NCBI GenBank assembly: GCA_014584695.1
Contig: JACTMI010000018.1
Span: 1 to 45,000 of the forward strand
Source of the DNA: Acidobacteriota bacterium
GTDB lineage: Bacteria; Acidobacteriota; Thermoanaerobaculia; Multivoradales; JAGPDF01
Reading direction: 5' to 3'
DNA: 45,000 nucleotides
The translations under genes were made by a program, and so were the position numbers. How positions within the stretch are numbered: position 1 is the first letter of the stretch; each line of letters starts with the position of its first letter. Positions 14,835-22,605 of this stretch are shown one piece after another. The notes under the pieces were generated by a model. That model was not told where the DNA came from, made no database searches, and saw only the letters and a list, made by a program, of their open reading frames with translations.

Positions 14835-15878
14835 ATGACGCCCGAGACGCTGCCCTCGATCGCGCGCGCCATGCTCCGGCCCGGCGCTCCCCTCTTGCTG
14901 GCGGCTCTGCTGGCCGGGCCCGCGGTCGCGCGCGCGGAGGTCCCGGCCGCCGCCGGCCCAACCCCGGAGACCCCCGCGGCACCGACCTACGCGGAGCTCG
15001 GGGAGTTGGTCTATGCCGGCATCGCGACCGAGCCCCTCGCCTTCTCCAGCGGTCGCTGGCAGGGCCCACCGGCGGCGCCCGGCCAGCCGAGGGTCGAGGC
15101 GCGGCTGCTCGAGGCGCCCTGGGCGAGCGGCGATCTCGACGGCGACGGAGTCGCCGAGAGCGCCGCTCTGGTCGCGACGGCGGGCGCCGAGGCGGGTTCG
15201 TTTCGTCACCTCGTGATCGTCGGCCGCCGCGGCGGCGAGCTCGACAACTGGGCGACCTTTCCGCTCGGGGACCGGGTCGAAGTCACCTCGCTCCGCTTCG
15301 AGGAGCGCGACCTGCTGATCGATCTGGTGTTCCCGCCGGCGAGCGAGGGGGAGCAACCCAGCGCGCGGTCGCGGCGCTTCGCCGCCTCGGGCGGCGCCGT
15401 CCGCGAGATCGCCCCGCTCGCGGCGCTGGGAGACATCTACTGGCATCTGGCCGCGATGGACGGCCACTCGCTGGCGCTGTCGCGGCTGCCGCGCACGCTC
15501 GGCCACGGACCCGGACTGCTCGCGGGCAACTCCGGCTGCAACGCCTACCGGGCGCCGGTGGTCGAGGAGCGGGGCCGGATCCGGGTCACCGGCCCGATCG
15601 TCAGCATGAAGCGTGCGTGCGCCTCGGGAGTGATGGCGATCGAACGCTCCTTCCTCGAGACGCTGGCCGGCGCCGAACGACTCGAGTACGCCGGCGAGGA
15701 GCTCGAGCTGATCTGCCGCGATCAACGCGGCGAGCGTCGCCTCCGCTTCAGCCGCTTCGCGCCGAAGGCGATCCTGCCCAAGCCTGCTCCGCCGCCGCGC
15801 GGCCGGGGCGAGCCCTCGCCCAGGCTCCCTTCGACCTCGCCCTCTCAGCCGCCGACGCCGCCCCCGGCGCCGCGCTGA
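14835..15878 (+). CDS. Exported META-domain (HslJ-like) protein
   Basis: The 347-aa protein has a signal peptide (about 13-35) and ends in a proline-rich tail. The middle region has GDLDGDGVAESAALV, a short calcium-loop-like stretch also seen in FG-GAP/VCBS repeats. The C-terminal part (about 230-310) matches the META/DUF306 pattern: GNSGCNAYRAPV, then GPIVSMKRACASGVMAIERSF and a final small strand. META domains are found in HslJ and in surface proteins that bind drugs or stress proteins, with no common biochemical role. It is convergent with the DUF1028 gene and 41 nt after the MFS gene. Function beyond an envelope location is unknown. Confidence 0.75.
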   Translation: MTPETLPSIARAMLRPGAPLLLAALLAGPAVARAEVPAAAGPTPETPAAPTYAELGELVYAGIATEPLAFSSGRWQGPPAAPGQPRVEARLLEAPWASGDLDGDGVAESAALVATAGAEAGSFRHLVIVGRRGGELDNWATFPLGDRVEVTSLRFEERDLLIDLVFPPASEGEQPSARSRRFAASGGAVREIAPLAALGDIYWHLAAMDGHSLALSRLPRTLGHGPGLLAGNSGCNAYRAPVVEERGRIRVTGPIVSMKRACASGVMAIERSFLETLAGAERLEYAGEELELICRDQRGERRLRFSRFAPKAILPKPAPPPRGRGEPSPRLPSTSPSQPPTPPPAPR

Positions 15879-15912
15879 AGCGCAGGCAGAGGGCAGCCGA
15901 TTGCGCCGCTGG

Positions 15913-16899
15913 TCAGGGCTGGCCGTCGCGCAGCGCGGCGAGGTCGGCGTCGCTCGCGGCCTGGGTCCCGAGCTTCGGGTTGAGCGCCAGGGCACGGTCG
16001 AGGGCGGCGCGGGCTCCCCGCCGGTCGCCGTTGGCCAAGCGGATCACCGCGACGTCGTAGAGCAGCTCCGGCAGGACCTCGGCGCCGATCGCCTCGGCCT
16101 GGACGAGCGCGCGCTCCTGCCAGGTCAGGTCCTCGCCGCGGCGGCCGTTCATGAACGCCGCCCAGCCGCGGTTCCAGAGATCGTTGACTAGGGCGAGGCC
16201 GACCAGGCGGCCGAGCTCGACGATCGGCTCCGAATGATCGTCGACTCGGATGTCGATCGCGCGATCGTCGAAACCGCCGTAGCCGCCGCCGGCGCGCGCG
16301 ACCTGAAGCGACGCCGACTGCTTGCCCCGGCTGTCGCCCCCCGCCGCGTCGCCCGCCGCGAGCGCGGCGTAGAGCCGCTCGGCGAGCGGCTTGCCGGCGC
16401 TGTCGACGAACGCCCGCTCCATCGCCACGACCACCGGCTCGCCGGCGAGGATGTTGCCCTGGACCGCGTAGCCGGGGCCGCTTCGACCCCCCGCCCAGGC
16501 GTTGCACTCGGGACCAGTGAAGGTCGCCGCGGCGCCGGAGGCCGCGACGACGCCAGCCTGCCGCCGGCTCCGGTCGCCGTCGTCGCGGGTCAGGATGCCG
16601 AGCGCCTCCTCGGGCGTCACGCCGCGCGCCAACAGCTCGAGCGCCCGCGGTCCGTAGGAGGTGTTCGCCGACGCCTGGGTCGCGACGGCGCCGACGCCGG
16701 CCGCGGCGAAGGGGACCACCGCTCCCACCGCGAAGAAGCGGCTCGCGACCGCGACGCCGACCTCGCCCGCCGCCGGATCCGCGGCGACGATCGAGAAGGT
16801 CGCCGGCTCCGGCGGCCCGGCGAGCAGCGGCGAGGTGAGGCCGAGGCTGGCCACGAAGGGAACGAGAGAGCGGGCAATCCGAACGCTGGCGCTGGCCAT
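15913..16899 (-). CDS. DUF1028 family protein with a signal peptide and TPR-like tail
   Basis: The 328-aa protein is exported (signal peptide about 1-28), and the mature part has the DUF1028 N-terminus TFSIVAADPAAGEVGVAVASRFFAVG split over two strands, with ATQASANTSYGPRALELL and YAVQGNILAG later. DUF1028 is a presumed Ntn-hydrolase-type fold of unknown activity. The last 90 residues (LLYDVAVIRLANGDRRGARAALDRALALNP) look like a TPR-type helical pair, where many relatives carry a peptidoglycan-binding domain. The start is firm: AAGGAGG lies 7 nt before the ATG. It is convergent with the META-domain gene. Role unknown. Confidence 0.85.
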   Translation of the reverse strand: MASASVRIARSLVPFVASLGLTSPLLAGPPEPATFSIVAADPAAGEVGVAVASRFFAVGAVVPFAAAGVGAVATQASANTSYGPRALELLARGVTPEEALGILTRDDGDRSRRQAGVVAASGAAATFTGPECNAWAGGRSGPGYAVQGNILAGEPVVVAMERAFVDSAGKPLAERLYAALAAGDAAGGDSRGKQSASLQVARAGGGYGGFDDRAIDIRVDDHSEPIVELGRLVGLALVNDLWNRGWAAFMNGRRGEDLTWQERALVQAEAIGAEVLPELLYDVAVIRLANGDRRGARAALDRALALNPKLGTQAASDADLAALRDGQP

Positions 16900-17034
16900 G
16901 GCAAACCTCCTTGCGGGGCGACGTAGCGCAGCCTAACCGAGGAGCCCGTCGGTCGACCGTCGCGGGACTGCCGCCCGCGCGGTCCGCGCCCGTCCGCCGC
17001 CGGCGCCCCGAGCCCCTCCCCGAGCGGCCCGCTC

Positions 17035-17556
17035 CTAGCCGGCGCGGGCGCGGCCGCCCCGGCGTGGTCTCTCGCCGAGCAGCTGCTGGACCAGGCTCGA
17101 CTCGCGCTGGAAGAAGCCCTCGGTGTGGAAGGTCTCCGCGAAGCGGTAGAGCTCGTAGTCGAGGTGGTGGAGCAGCTCGTGGACGAGGGTGCGCAGGAAG
17201 CTGCGGAAGGCGACCACCCGCCGCTTGGCCGCGGTGCGCATCCAGAGCGTGATCTGCGCCGGCGGCGGCTCGGGCTCGTAGAGGCCGTGCAGCTCTTCGT
17301 GTGGTCCGCTCGGCCGCGCCGCCCGCACCCGCACTTTGACGGGGGGCACGCCGAGCGCCGCGCAGATACCCGAAGCCAAGCGCCGGCACGTCGCCTCGAC
17401 CGCCCGCCGATCCGCCGCCGCGAGCGCCCGCTCGAGCTCCTCCGCGAGCGGCCGCAGCGCCTCCGCCCCGGGCAGCTCGACCGCCACGATCGCGTCGCTC
17501 GCCCGGTAGATCTCCTTCTGCCGCGCCGACAGCCGCGCATAGTAGGGAAAGGGCAC
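17035..17556 (-). CDS. Small zincin-type putative metallopeptidase
   Basis: The 173-aa protein has a clear zinc-binding HELLH motif at residues 126-130 within LVHELLHHLDYELY. A downstream HTEGFFQRESSL (His144, Glu146 or Glu152) may supply the third ligand. No signal peptide or membrane segment is present, so it would be cytosolic. The N-terminal half is helical and unrecognised. GTG at 17556 is preferred because it follows AGGA and gives a compact protein; the frame continues upstream into the carboxyltransferase region without support. It starts 32 nt after the carboxyltransferase stop on the same strand and is probably co-transcribed. Substrate unknown; the protein may not be a protease at all. 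Confidence 0.72.
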   Translation of the reverse strand: MPFPYYARLSARQKEIYRASDAIVAVELPGAEALRPLAEELERALAAADRRAVEATCRRLASGICAALGVPPVKVRVRAARPSGPHEELHGLYEPEPPPAQITLWMRTAAKRRVVAFRSFLRTLVHELLHHLDYELYRFAETFHTEGFFQRESSLVQQLLGERPRRGGRARAG

Positions 17557-17588
17557 GCCGTCATCCTGCCACGCGGCGCGGCGTCGCT

Positions 17589-19253
17589 TCAGGTCTGCAG
17601 CACTCCGGTCCTGAACGTCGGGATCTCGGGGTTCGAGGCCGCGGCTTCGAGCGCGCGCGCCAGGACCTCGCGGGTCTGGCGGGGGTCGATGAGGGCGTCG
17701 ACCCAGAGGCGGGCGGCGGCGTAGCGGGGGTCCATGGCGGCGGCGTAGCGCTGCTGGACGTCGGCGAGGAGCGCCTGCTTCTCCTCCTCGCCGACCTCGT
17801 GGCCGCGGTTCTTGAGCTGGATCGCGAGCAGCGTGCGCGAGGCCTGTTCGCCGCCCATGACCGCGATCTGCGCCGAGGGCCAGGCGAACAGGAAGCGGGC
17901 GCCGTAGGCCTTGCCGCACATGGCGTAGTTGCCGGCGCCGTAGCTGTTGCCGACGAACACCGTGATCTTCGGCACCACCGAGTTGGCGACCACGTTCACC
18001 AGCTTGGCGCCGTCCTTGATGATGCCGCCGCGCTCGGCGCGCGAGCCGACCATGAATCCGGTCACGTCCTGGAGGAAAACGAGGGGGATCTGTTTCTGGT
18101 TGCAGATCTCGACGAAGCGCGCCGCCTTGTCGGCCGAGTCGCTGTAGATCACGCCGCCGATCTGGAGCTCCTTGTCCCTGTCCCCGAGCCCGGTTCGCTT
18201 CTCGACGATCGAGCGCTGGTTGGCGACGATGCCCACCGCGTGCCCCTCGATCCAGCCGGTGCCGCAGACCAGCGTCCGGCCGTGGCTGGGCTTGAACTCG
18301 TCGAAGTCCGAGTCGTCGAGCAGCCGGGCGAGCAGCTCGTGCGCATCGTAGGGACGCGAACGCTCGACCGGCAGCAGGCCGAGGATCTCCTCGGCGTCGT
18401 GGCGCGGCGGCCGCGCCTCGCGGCGCGCGAACGACGCCCGCGGCGTCGAGGCGAGCTTCTCGAACTGCGAGCGGATGGTGGCGTAGCAGGCCGCCTCGTC
18501 GGCGTGGCGGTGATCGACCACGCCGGAGATGTCGGCCTGGACCACCGCGCCGCCCAGCGCTTCGTTGTCGATCCGCTCGCCGATCGCCGCCTGCACGAGG
18601 TGGGAGCCGGCGAGAAAGATCGAGCCGATTCCCTCGACGATGTGCGTCTCGTCCGACATGATCGGCAGATAGGCGCCACCGGCGACGCAAGAGCCGACGA
18701 TCGCCGCCGACTGGAAGACGCCCGCGGCCGACAGCCGGGCGTTGTTGAAGAAAATCCGGCCATAGTGCTCGCGGTCGGGGAAGATCTCGTCCTGGAGTGG
18801 CAAGAAGACCCCCGCGGAGTCGACCAGATAGACGATCGGCAGCCGGTTTTCGAGCGCGATCTCCTGGGCGCGCAGGACCTTCTTGATCCCGACCGGGAAC
18901 TTGGCGCCGGCCTTGACCGTGGCGTCGTCGGCGACCACGACGACGTCGCGGCCGTGGATTCGCCCCAGGCCGGCGACCACGCCGGCCCCCGGCGCTCCCC
19001 CCCACTCGCCGTACATGCCGTACCCGGCCCACAGCCCCAGCTCGAGCCAGGGGGCGCCGGCGTCGCAGACCGCGGCCACCCGCTCTCGCGCCGTCCGCTT
19101 GCCCTGGGCTCGCTGCCGCTCCTGCGCCCCGGCACCGCCGCCCAGGGCCAGCGCCGCCTCCTGCCCGGCCAGCCGTTCGAGCTCGGCGCGCCAGTGCGCC
19201 CGGCGGTGCTCGTACGTCCCGTCCTTCTCCAGCGTCGATTCGAGCTCGGCCAC
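17589..19253 (-). CDS. Acyl-CoA carboxylase carboxyltransferase (beta) subunit, MccB/AtuC-like
   Basis: The 554-aa protein has both carboxyltransferase halves. The first has VAGLGRIHGRDVVVVADD, YLVDSAGVFLP and HYGRIFFNNARLSAAG followed by VGSCVAGGAYLPIMSDE; the second has IPLVFLQDVTGFMVG and GNSYGAGNYAMCGKAY. The HYGRIFFNNARLSA segment is typical of 3-methylcrotonyl-CoA or geranyl-CoA carboxylases rather than propionyl-CoA carboxylase. The enzyme transfers CO2 from biotin to a beta-methyl enoyl-CoA. GTG at 19253 has GGGAGGAG just upstream. No biotin carboxylase/BCCP (alpha) gene is in the window, so the partner must be elsewhere. It pairs functionally with the AtuA/hydratase module at 3119-5666. 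Confidence 0.9.
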   Translation of the reverse strand: MAELESTLEKDGTYEHRRAHWRAELERLAGQEAALALGGGAGAQERQRAQGKRTARERVAAVCDAGAPWLELGLWAGYGMYGEWGGAPGAGVVAGLGRIHGRDVVVVADDATVKAGAKFPVGIKKVLRAQEIALENRLPIVYLVDSAGVFLPLQDEIFPDREHYGRIFFNNARLSAAGVFQSAAIVGSCVAGGAYLPIMSDETHIVEGIGSIFLAGSHLVQAAIGERIDNEALGGAVVQADISGVVDHRHADEAACYATIRSQFEKLASTPRASFARREARPPRHDAEEILGLLPVERSRPYDAHELLARLLDDSDFDEFKPSHGRTLVCGTGWIEGHAVGIVANQRSIVEKRTGLGDRDKELQIGGVIYSDSADKAARFVEICNQKQIPLVFLQDVTGFMVGSRAERGGIIKDGAKLVNVVANSVVPKITVFVGNSYGAGNYAMCGKAYGARFLFAWPSAQIAVMGGEQASRTLLAIQLKNRGHEVGEEEKQALLADVQQRYAAAMDPRYAAARLWVDALIDPRQTREVLARALEAAASNPEIPTFRTGVLQT

Positions 19254-19364
19254 GGCTCCTCCCGGTGCGCCCCGGGGCCGGAGCGCGGCGCTCGATCTTA
19301 CTCGCAGCGAGGGCTTGGATCGTCTGGTCGACGAGCGCGCCGACGAGTGCGCCGTCGCCGGTGG

Positions 19365-19370
19365 TAAGTT
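19365..19370 (+). promoter_or_regulatory. -10-like TAAGTT, 6 nt before moaD
   Basis: TAAGTT ends 6 nt before the GTG at 19377, with no usable Shine-Dalgarno. The placement agrees with leaderless transcription of moaDE. Confidence 0.35.
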
Positions 19371-19376
19371 GTCGAG

Positions 19377-19622
19377 GTGAAGATCCGTTTGCTCGCTTTC
19401 GCCACCGCCGCGGACGCGCTGGGCGCGCGCGAGACCGAGCTCGCCCTGGAGCCCGGCACGACGGTCGGCGCGCTGCGCGCGGAGCTGGTCCGCCGCTTTC
19501 CGCCGCTCGCGCCGCTCGCGCCGGCGCTCGCGGTCGCGGTGGGCGGCGCCATCGCACCGGCCGGGCGGCCGCTCGCCGACGGCGACGAGGTCGCGCTCCT
19601 GCCCCCCGTCTCGGGAGGCTGA
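19377..19622 (+). CDS. moaD: Molybdopterin synthase small subunit (sulfur carrier)
   Basis: The 81-aa beta-grasp protein begins MKIRLLAFATAADALG and ends PPVSGG. The C-terminal diglycine is the site that is adenylated and thiocarboxylated to carry sulfur into molybdopterin. Length and the terminal GG match MoaD and not ThiS, since moaE follows 6 nt downstream. It starts at GTG 19377 and is divergent from the carboxyltransferase gene (123 nt apart). No other molybdenum-cofactor gene is present, so the rest of the pathway lies elsewhere. Confidence 0.92.
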   Translation: MKIRLLAFATAADALGARETELALEPGTTVGALRAELVRRFPPLAPLAPALAVAVGGAIAPAGRPLADGDEVALLPPVSGG

Positions 19623-19628
19623 GCCGGC

Positions 19629-20057
19629 GTGCGCGCGCGCGTCGTCGAGCAGCCGCTCGCGCCCGCCGAGCTCGCGGCGGCGGTGGCCAGCCGCGCCCGC
19701 GGCGCCGCGGTCCTCTTCGTCGGCAGCGTCCGCGATTCCCATGCCGGCCGCGAAGTCGCCGGCATCCGCTACGAGGCCTACGTGACGATGGCCGAGCGCG
19801 TGCTCGCGGCGATCGAGGCCGACCTCGAGCGGGCTCATGAAGGCCTCGCCTGCGCGATCGTCCACCGCGTCGGCGAGCTCGCCGTCGGCGAGGCCTCGAT
19901 CGCCATCGCTTGCGCCTCGCCCCGGCGCGAGGCGGCGTTCGCCGCCGCGCGCGAGGCGCTCGAGCGGGTCAAGCGCGAGGCGCCGATCTGGAAGCTCGAG
20001 CGCTACGGCGACGGCGCCTCGTCCTGGCGGCTCGAGGAGCCGCTCGGCTCGCGCTGA
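19629..20057 (+). CDS. moaE: Molybdopterin synthase catalytic subunit
   Basis: The 142-aa protein matches MoaE throughout: FVGSVRDSHAGREV (the active-site Arg), YEAYVTMAERVL, AIVHRVGELAVGE and VKREAPIWKLE with the two active-site lysines. It transfers two sulfurs from MoaD to cyclic pyranopterin monophosphate. One difference stands out: the usual AHR near the active site reads SPRR here, losing the conserved His but keeping an Arg. The start is GTG at 19629, 6 nt after moaD. Its last 55 nt overlap the end of the convergent peptidase gene on the other strand. Confidence 0.92.
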   Translation: MRARVVEQPLAPAELAAAVASRARGAAVLFVGSVRDSHAGREVAGIRYEAYVTMAERVLAAIEADLERAHEGLACAIVHRVGELAVGEASIAIACASPRREAAFAAAREALERVKREAPIWKLERYGDGASSWRLEEPLGSR

Positions 20058-21322
20058 AAGCGCGCCCGTGCCGGAATCGCGGCCGCCGCGAACCGGCGCT
20101 GGCGCTCGGCGGCGACCCAGAGCGCGAAGCGCGACTCGAGCTCGAGCGGCGGCACCCCGAGCAGCTCGAACAGGCGCTCGCCGCCGGCCGACTCGCCGCG
20201 CGCCACGCCGGCCAGGAACTCGCGCGTGCCGCGCGCCAGGAGCGGATCCCCCGAGTCGAGCAGGAAGCGCAGCAGGAAGAGGCTCTGCGCGTAGCGCAGC
20301 GATCCGTGCACGCCGACGAAGGCCTCCCAGTCCATGGCGGTCAACGCCGCGAGCGACGGCAGCTCGCCCCGCTCGATCGCCGCCACCAGCAGGTCGAGCC
20401 CGGCGAGGCCGCCGCGGACCAGGATCCTCCCCCCGTCGCGCTCGACGTCGGCGCGCAGCTCGCCGAGCGCGAAGCGCTGGCGACCGGCGTCGAACGGCGT
20501 CTGCGCGAGATCCTCGGCGAGCCCCTCGTCGAGCCAGGGGGGCAGTGCCGGCCCCAGCGCCCGCCGGTGGACGAAGTGCGCGAGCTCGTGGACGAGCGTC
20601 GCCTCGACCTCCGGCGCCGAGCGCCCTTCGACGTACATCGCCGCCAGACCGGCGGCGGCGTGTCCGCTGGCCTCGAGCCCGGCCAGCCGCGATTCCTCGC
20701 GCTGGAGCTCCCGGTAGGCCGCCACCGACTCGAACAGCGCGACCGTCTCGGCGGGCTCGCCCAGCGGCGCGAGCCCGGTGCGCTCGGCGAAAGCGGCGTC
20801 GAGCGCGGCGGCGAGCTCCGACCAGCGCGCGAACGAGCCGGCCAGCCGGGCGTCGGCGACCAGACGATAGGGGCCCAGGCTCGAGTGGACGAGGCGCCCT
20901 TCGAGGAGCGCCTCGGCCCGCGCGACCCGCGACGGCTCGGCGGCGAGAGCCGGCAGCGGCAGCGGCGGCTCGACCTGGCGGCCGCGAAAGGGCTCGACGA
21001 CCTCGCTCGTCGCGCTCGCCCGGGTGGCTCCGTCGGACAGCGCGACCGGGCCACCGTCCATCTCTGGCGGCGGCGGCAGCCAGAGGATCACGACCTCGGG
21101 TGCCGACGGGTGGGGCTCGGGAGCCGGCGGCGGCGGCCGCCACCGCGCGCGGAAGCGTTCGGCGAGGGGTCCCACCAGCGGCCAGCCGACGGCGCGGTCG
21201 ACGATCGGCGCCTCCGGATGCCCGGTCAGCCAGGCGAAGCCGCCGAGCGCCAGGACCAGCAGCGCCAGCGCGCCCCACACGGCCCGCTCCCGCCAAGCGG
21301 CCCGGGCCGCGCGCTCAGGCAT
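20003..21322 (-). CDS. Membrane-anchored gluzincin (peptidase MA-like) metallopeptidase
   Basis: The 439-aa protein has one N-terminal membrane helix (about 15-33), a proline-rich spacer to about residue 130, and a gluzincin domain. The zinc motif is LVHELAHFVHRR (His245, His249) with the third ligand Glu in PPWLDEGLAEDLA near 266. This arrangement is that of the peptidase MA-like family, so the catalytic domain probably faces the periplasm. The ATG overlaps the stop of the upstream GT87-type gene by 8 nt, so the two are coupled. The last 55 nt are antisense to moaE. Substrate unknown; it could act on envelope proteins. Confidence 0.82.
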   Translation of the reverse strand: MPERAARAAWRERAVWGALALLVLALGGFAWLTGHPEAPIVDRAVGWPLVGPLAERFRARWRPPPPAPEPHPSAPEVVILWLPPPPEMDGGPVALSDGATRASATSEVVEPFRGRQVEPPLPLPALAAEPSRVARAEALLEGRLVHSSLGPYRLVADARLAGSFARWSELAAALDAAFAERTGLAPLGEPAETVALFESVAAYRELQREESRLAGLEASGHAAAGLAAMYVEGRSAPEVEATLVHELAHFVHRRALGPALPPWLDEGLAEDLAQTPFDAGRQRFALGELRADVERDGGRILVRGGLAGLDLLVAAIERGELPSLAALTAMDWEAFVGVHGSLRYAQSLFLLRFLLDSGDPLLARGTREFLAGVARGESAGGERLFELLGVPPLELESRFALWVAAERQRRFAAAAIPARARFQREPSGSSSRQDEAPSP

Positions 21323-22532
21323 CCGGCTCCTCCGCGCGCCCCCACAGCGCTCCGGCCGCCACCGTCGCGAACAGCAGCGGATAGAGCATCAGCAGCAGGC
21401 GCGCCGCCAGCCAAGGCAAGTCGCCGCTCAGCGCACCCCGCAGCGCAGCCGCCGCCGAGTCGGCGTAGAAGGCGGTCGCCGTGAGCGCGAGGGCGAGGCC
21501 GAGGATCCAGCGGCGCGGCAGCGCTGGCAGAGCGACGAAGAGGAGGATCGCGGTGTGATCCCAGACCTGCGGCACGGCGAGCAGGGCGACCGCGAGGCCG
21601 CAGGCGAGCAGCCGCTCCGGCTGGGCGCGCAGACGCCAGCTCGCCCAGACGAGCGCCGCCAGACCGGCGACCAGCACCGCTCGCACCAGCTCCGCTGCCA
21701 CCGGCTCGCGCGGCGAAATCCAGGCCGGCGGCGGGGTGACGAAGCGGGCGAAGCCCGCCGCGAGCGAGACCTTGTTGTAGAACGGCGTGACGCCGCGCTC
21801 GGTGAAGCGGACCATCCCCTCGGCCCAATCCGTCCAGGCGGTCAGACCGACCCAGGGCAGCGACAGGATCGCCAGGACGGCACCGAGGGCGGCGGCCCAG
21901 GCCACGCCGCGCCAGAGTCGCGTGGCGGCGAGCGGGGCGACCAGCAGCGCGACCCAGGGCTTGAGGTGGAGCGCCAGCGCGAACCCGGTGCCCGCCGCGG
22001 GTCCCGCGGCGCGGAGGCGGGCGGCGGCCAACGCCACGCCAGCGAACATCACGAAGCTCCAGTTCAGGAAGACCAGCTGGACTCGCGCCGCGTGGCTCGC
22101 CGCGAAGGCGGCCGCGACGGCGAGCTGGAGCCCCGGCGCCGGCAGGCGCACCAGAACGCAGGCGAGACCGAAGCCGAGCAGCAGGACCGCCACCAACCGG
22201 GAGGCTTCGACCGCCGCCTCGCGCGGTAGCGCCGCGAGCCAGGTGGCCGGCGCCAGGAGGAGCGGCGAGTAGAAAAATCCGCCGACCCGGCCCCCCTCGG
22301 GATGGAGCTCGCGGTGGGCGGTGGCGAGCGCCGCGGCGTCGTACGCCGCGGCCGGCGTGTCGCTCCGTGCGGCTCGACCGGCCGCGAGATAGCTGCACAG
22401 GTCACCGCAGCCGAGCCGCGGGGCGTGCAGCAGCAGCGAGGCCGCGCCGAGCAGGCCGAGCAGCGCCGCGCGCAGGCGGCGCGCGCCCGCCGCCGGTCCG
22501 AGCAGCGATGGCGCGCTCGCGGGAAGGGTCAC
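21315..22532 (-). CDS. GT87/DUF2029-type integral membrane glycosyltransferase
   Basis: The 405-aa polytopic protein has about ten membrane helices and the features of GT-C mannosyltransferases of the GT87 family: an early loop with acidic residues (CGDLCSYLAAGRAA, YDAAALATAH), GGFFYSPLLLAP, and HLKPWVALLVAP further on. These enzymes use polyprenyl-phosphate sugars and act on the outer side of the membrane. The start is a GTG at 22532, preceded at 6 nt by TAGCCT. It overlaps the gluzincin gene by 8 nt. Both the sugar and the acceptor are unknown, and the family call rests on topology and short motifs. Confidence 0.72.
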   Translation of the reverse strand: MTLPASAPSLLGPAAGARRLRAALLGLLGAASLLLHAPRLGCGDLCSYLAAGRAARSDTPAAAYDAAALATAHRELHPEGGRVGGFFYSPLLLAPATWLAALPREAAVEASRLVAVLLLGFGLACVLVRLPAPGLQLAVAAAFAASHAARVQLVFLNWSFVMFAGVALAAARLRAAGPAAGTGFALALHLKPWVALLVAPLAATRLWRGVAWAAALGAVLAILSLPWVGLTAWTDWAEGMVRFTERGVTPFYNKVSLAAGFARFVTPPPAWISPREPVAAELVRAVLVAGLAALVWASWRLRAQPERLLACGLAVALLAVPQVWDHTAILLFVALPALPRRWILGLALALTATAFYADSAAAALRGALSGDLPWLAARLLLMLYPLLFATVAAGALWGRAEEPDA

Positions 22533-22538
22533 GGCGGA

Positions 22539-22544
22539 AGGCTA
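22539..22544 (-). promoter_or_regulatory. -10-like TAGCCT, 6 nt before the GT87-type gene
   Basis: On the minus strand TAGCCT ends 6 nt before the GTG at 22532, the same hexamer seen before the nuclease and MFS genes. Leaderless transcription is the simplest reading. Confidence 0.45.
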
Positions 22545-22605
22545 GCGCACCCGGACGGACCGCCGCCGCCGGCCGGGACCGGACGGCGGCGGCGGCGACG
22601 CGCCC

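Noticed and set aside
17589-21296. A 1235-codon frame extending the carboxyltransferase upstream
   Set aside because: The extension crosses the divergent moaDE genes and a large part of the gluzincin gene and has no domain. GTG at 19253 with GGGAGGAG is the proper start.
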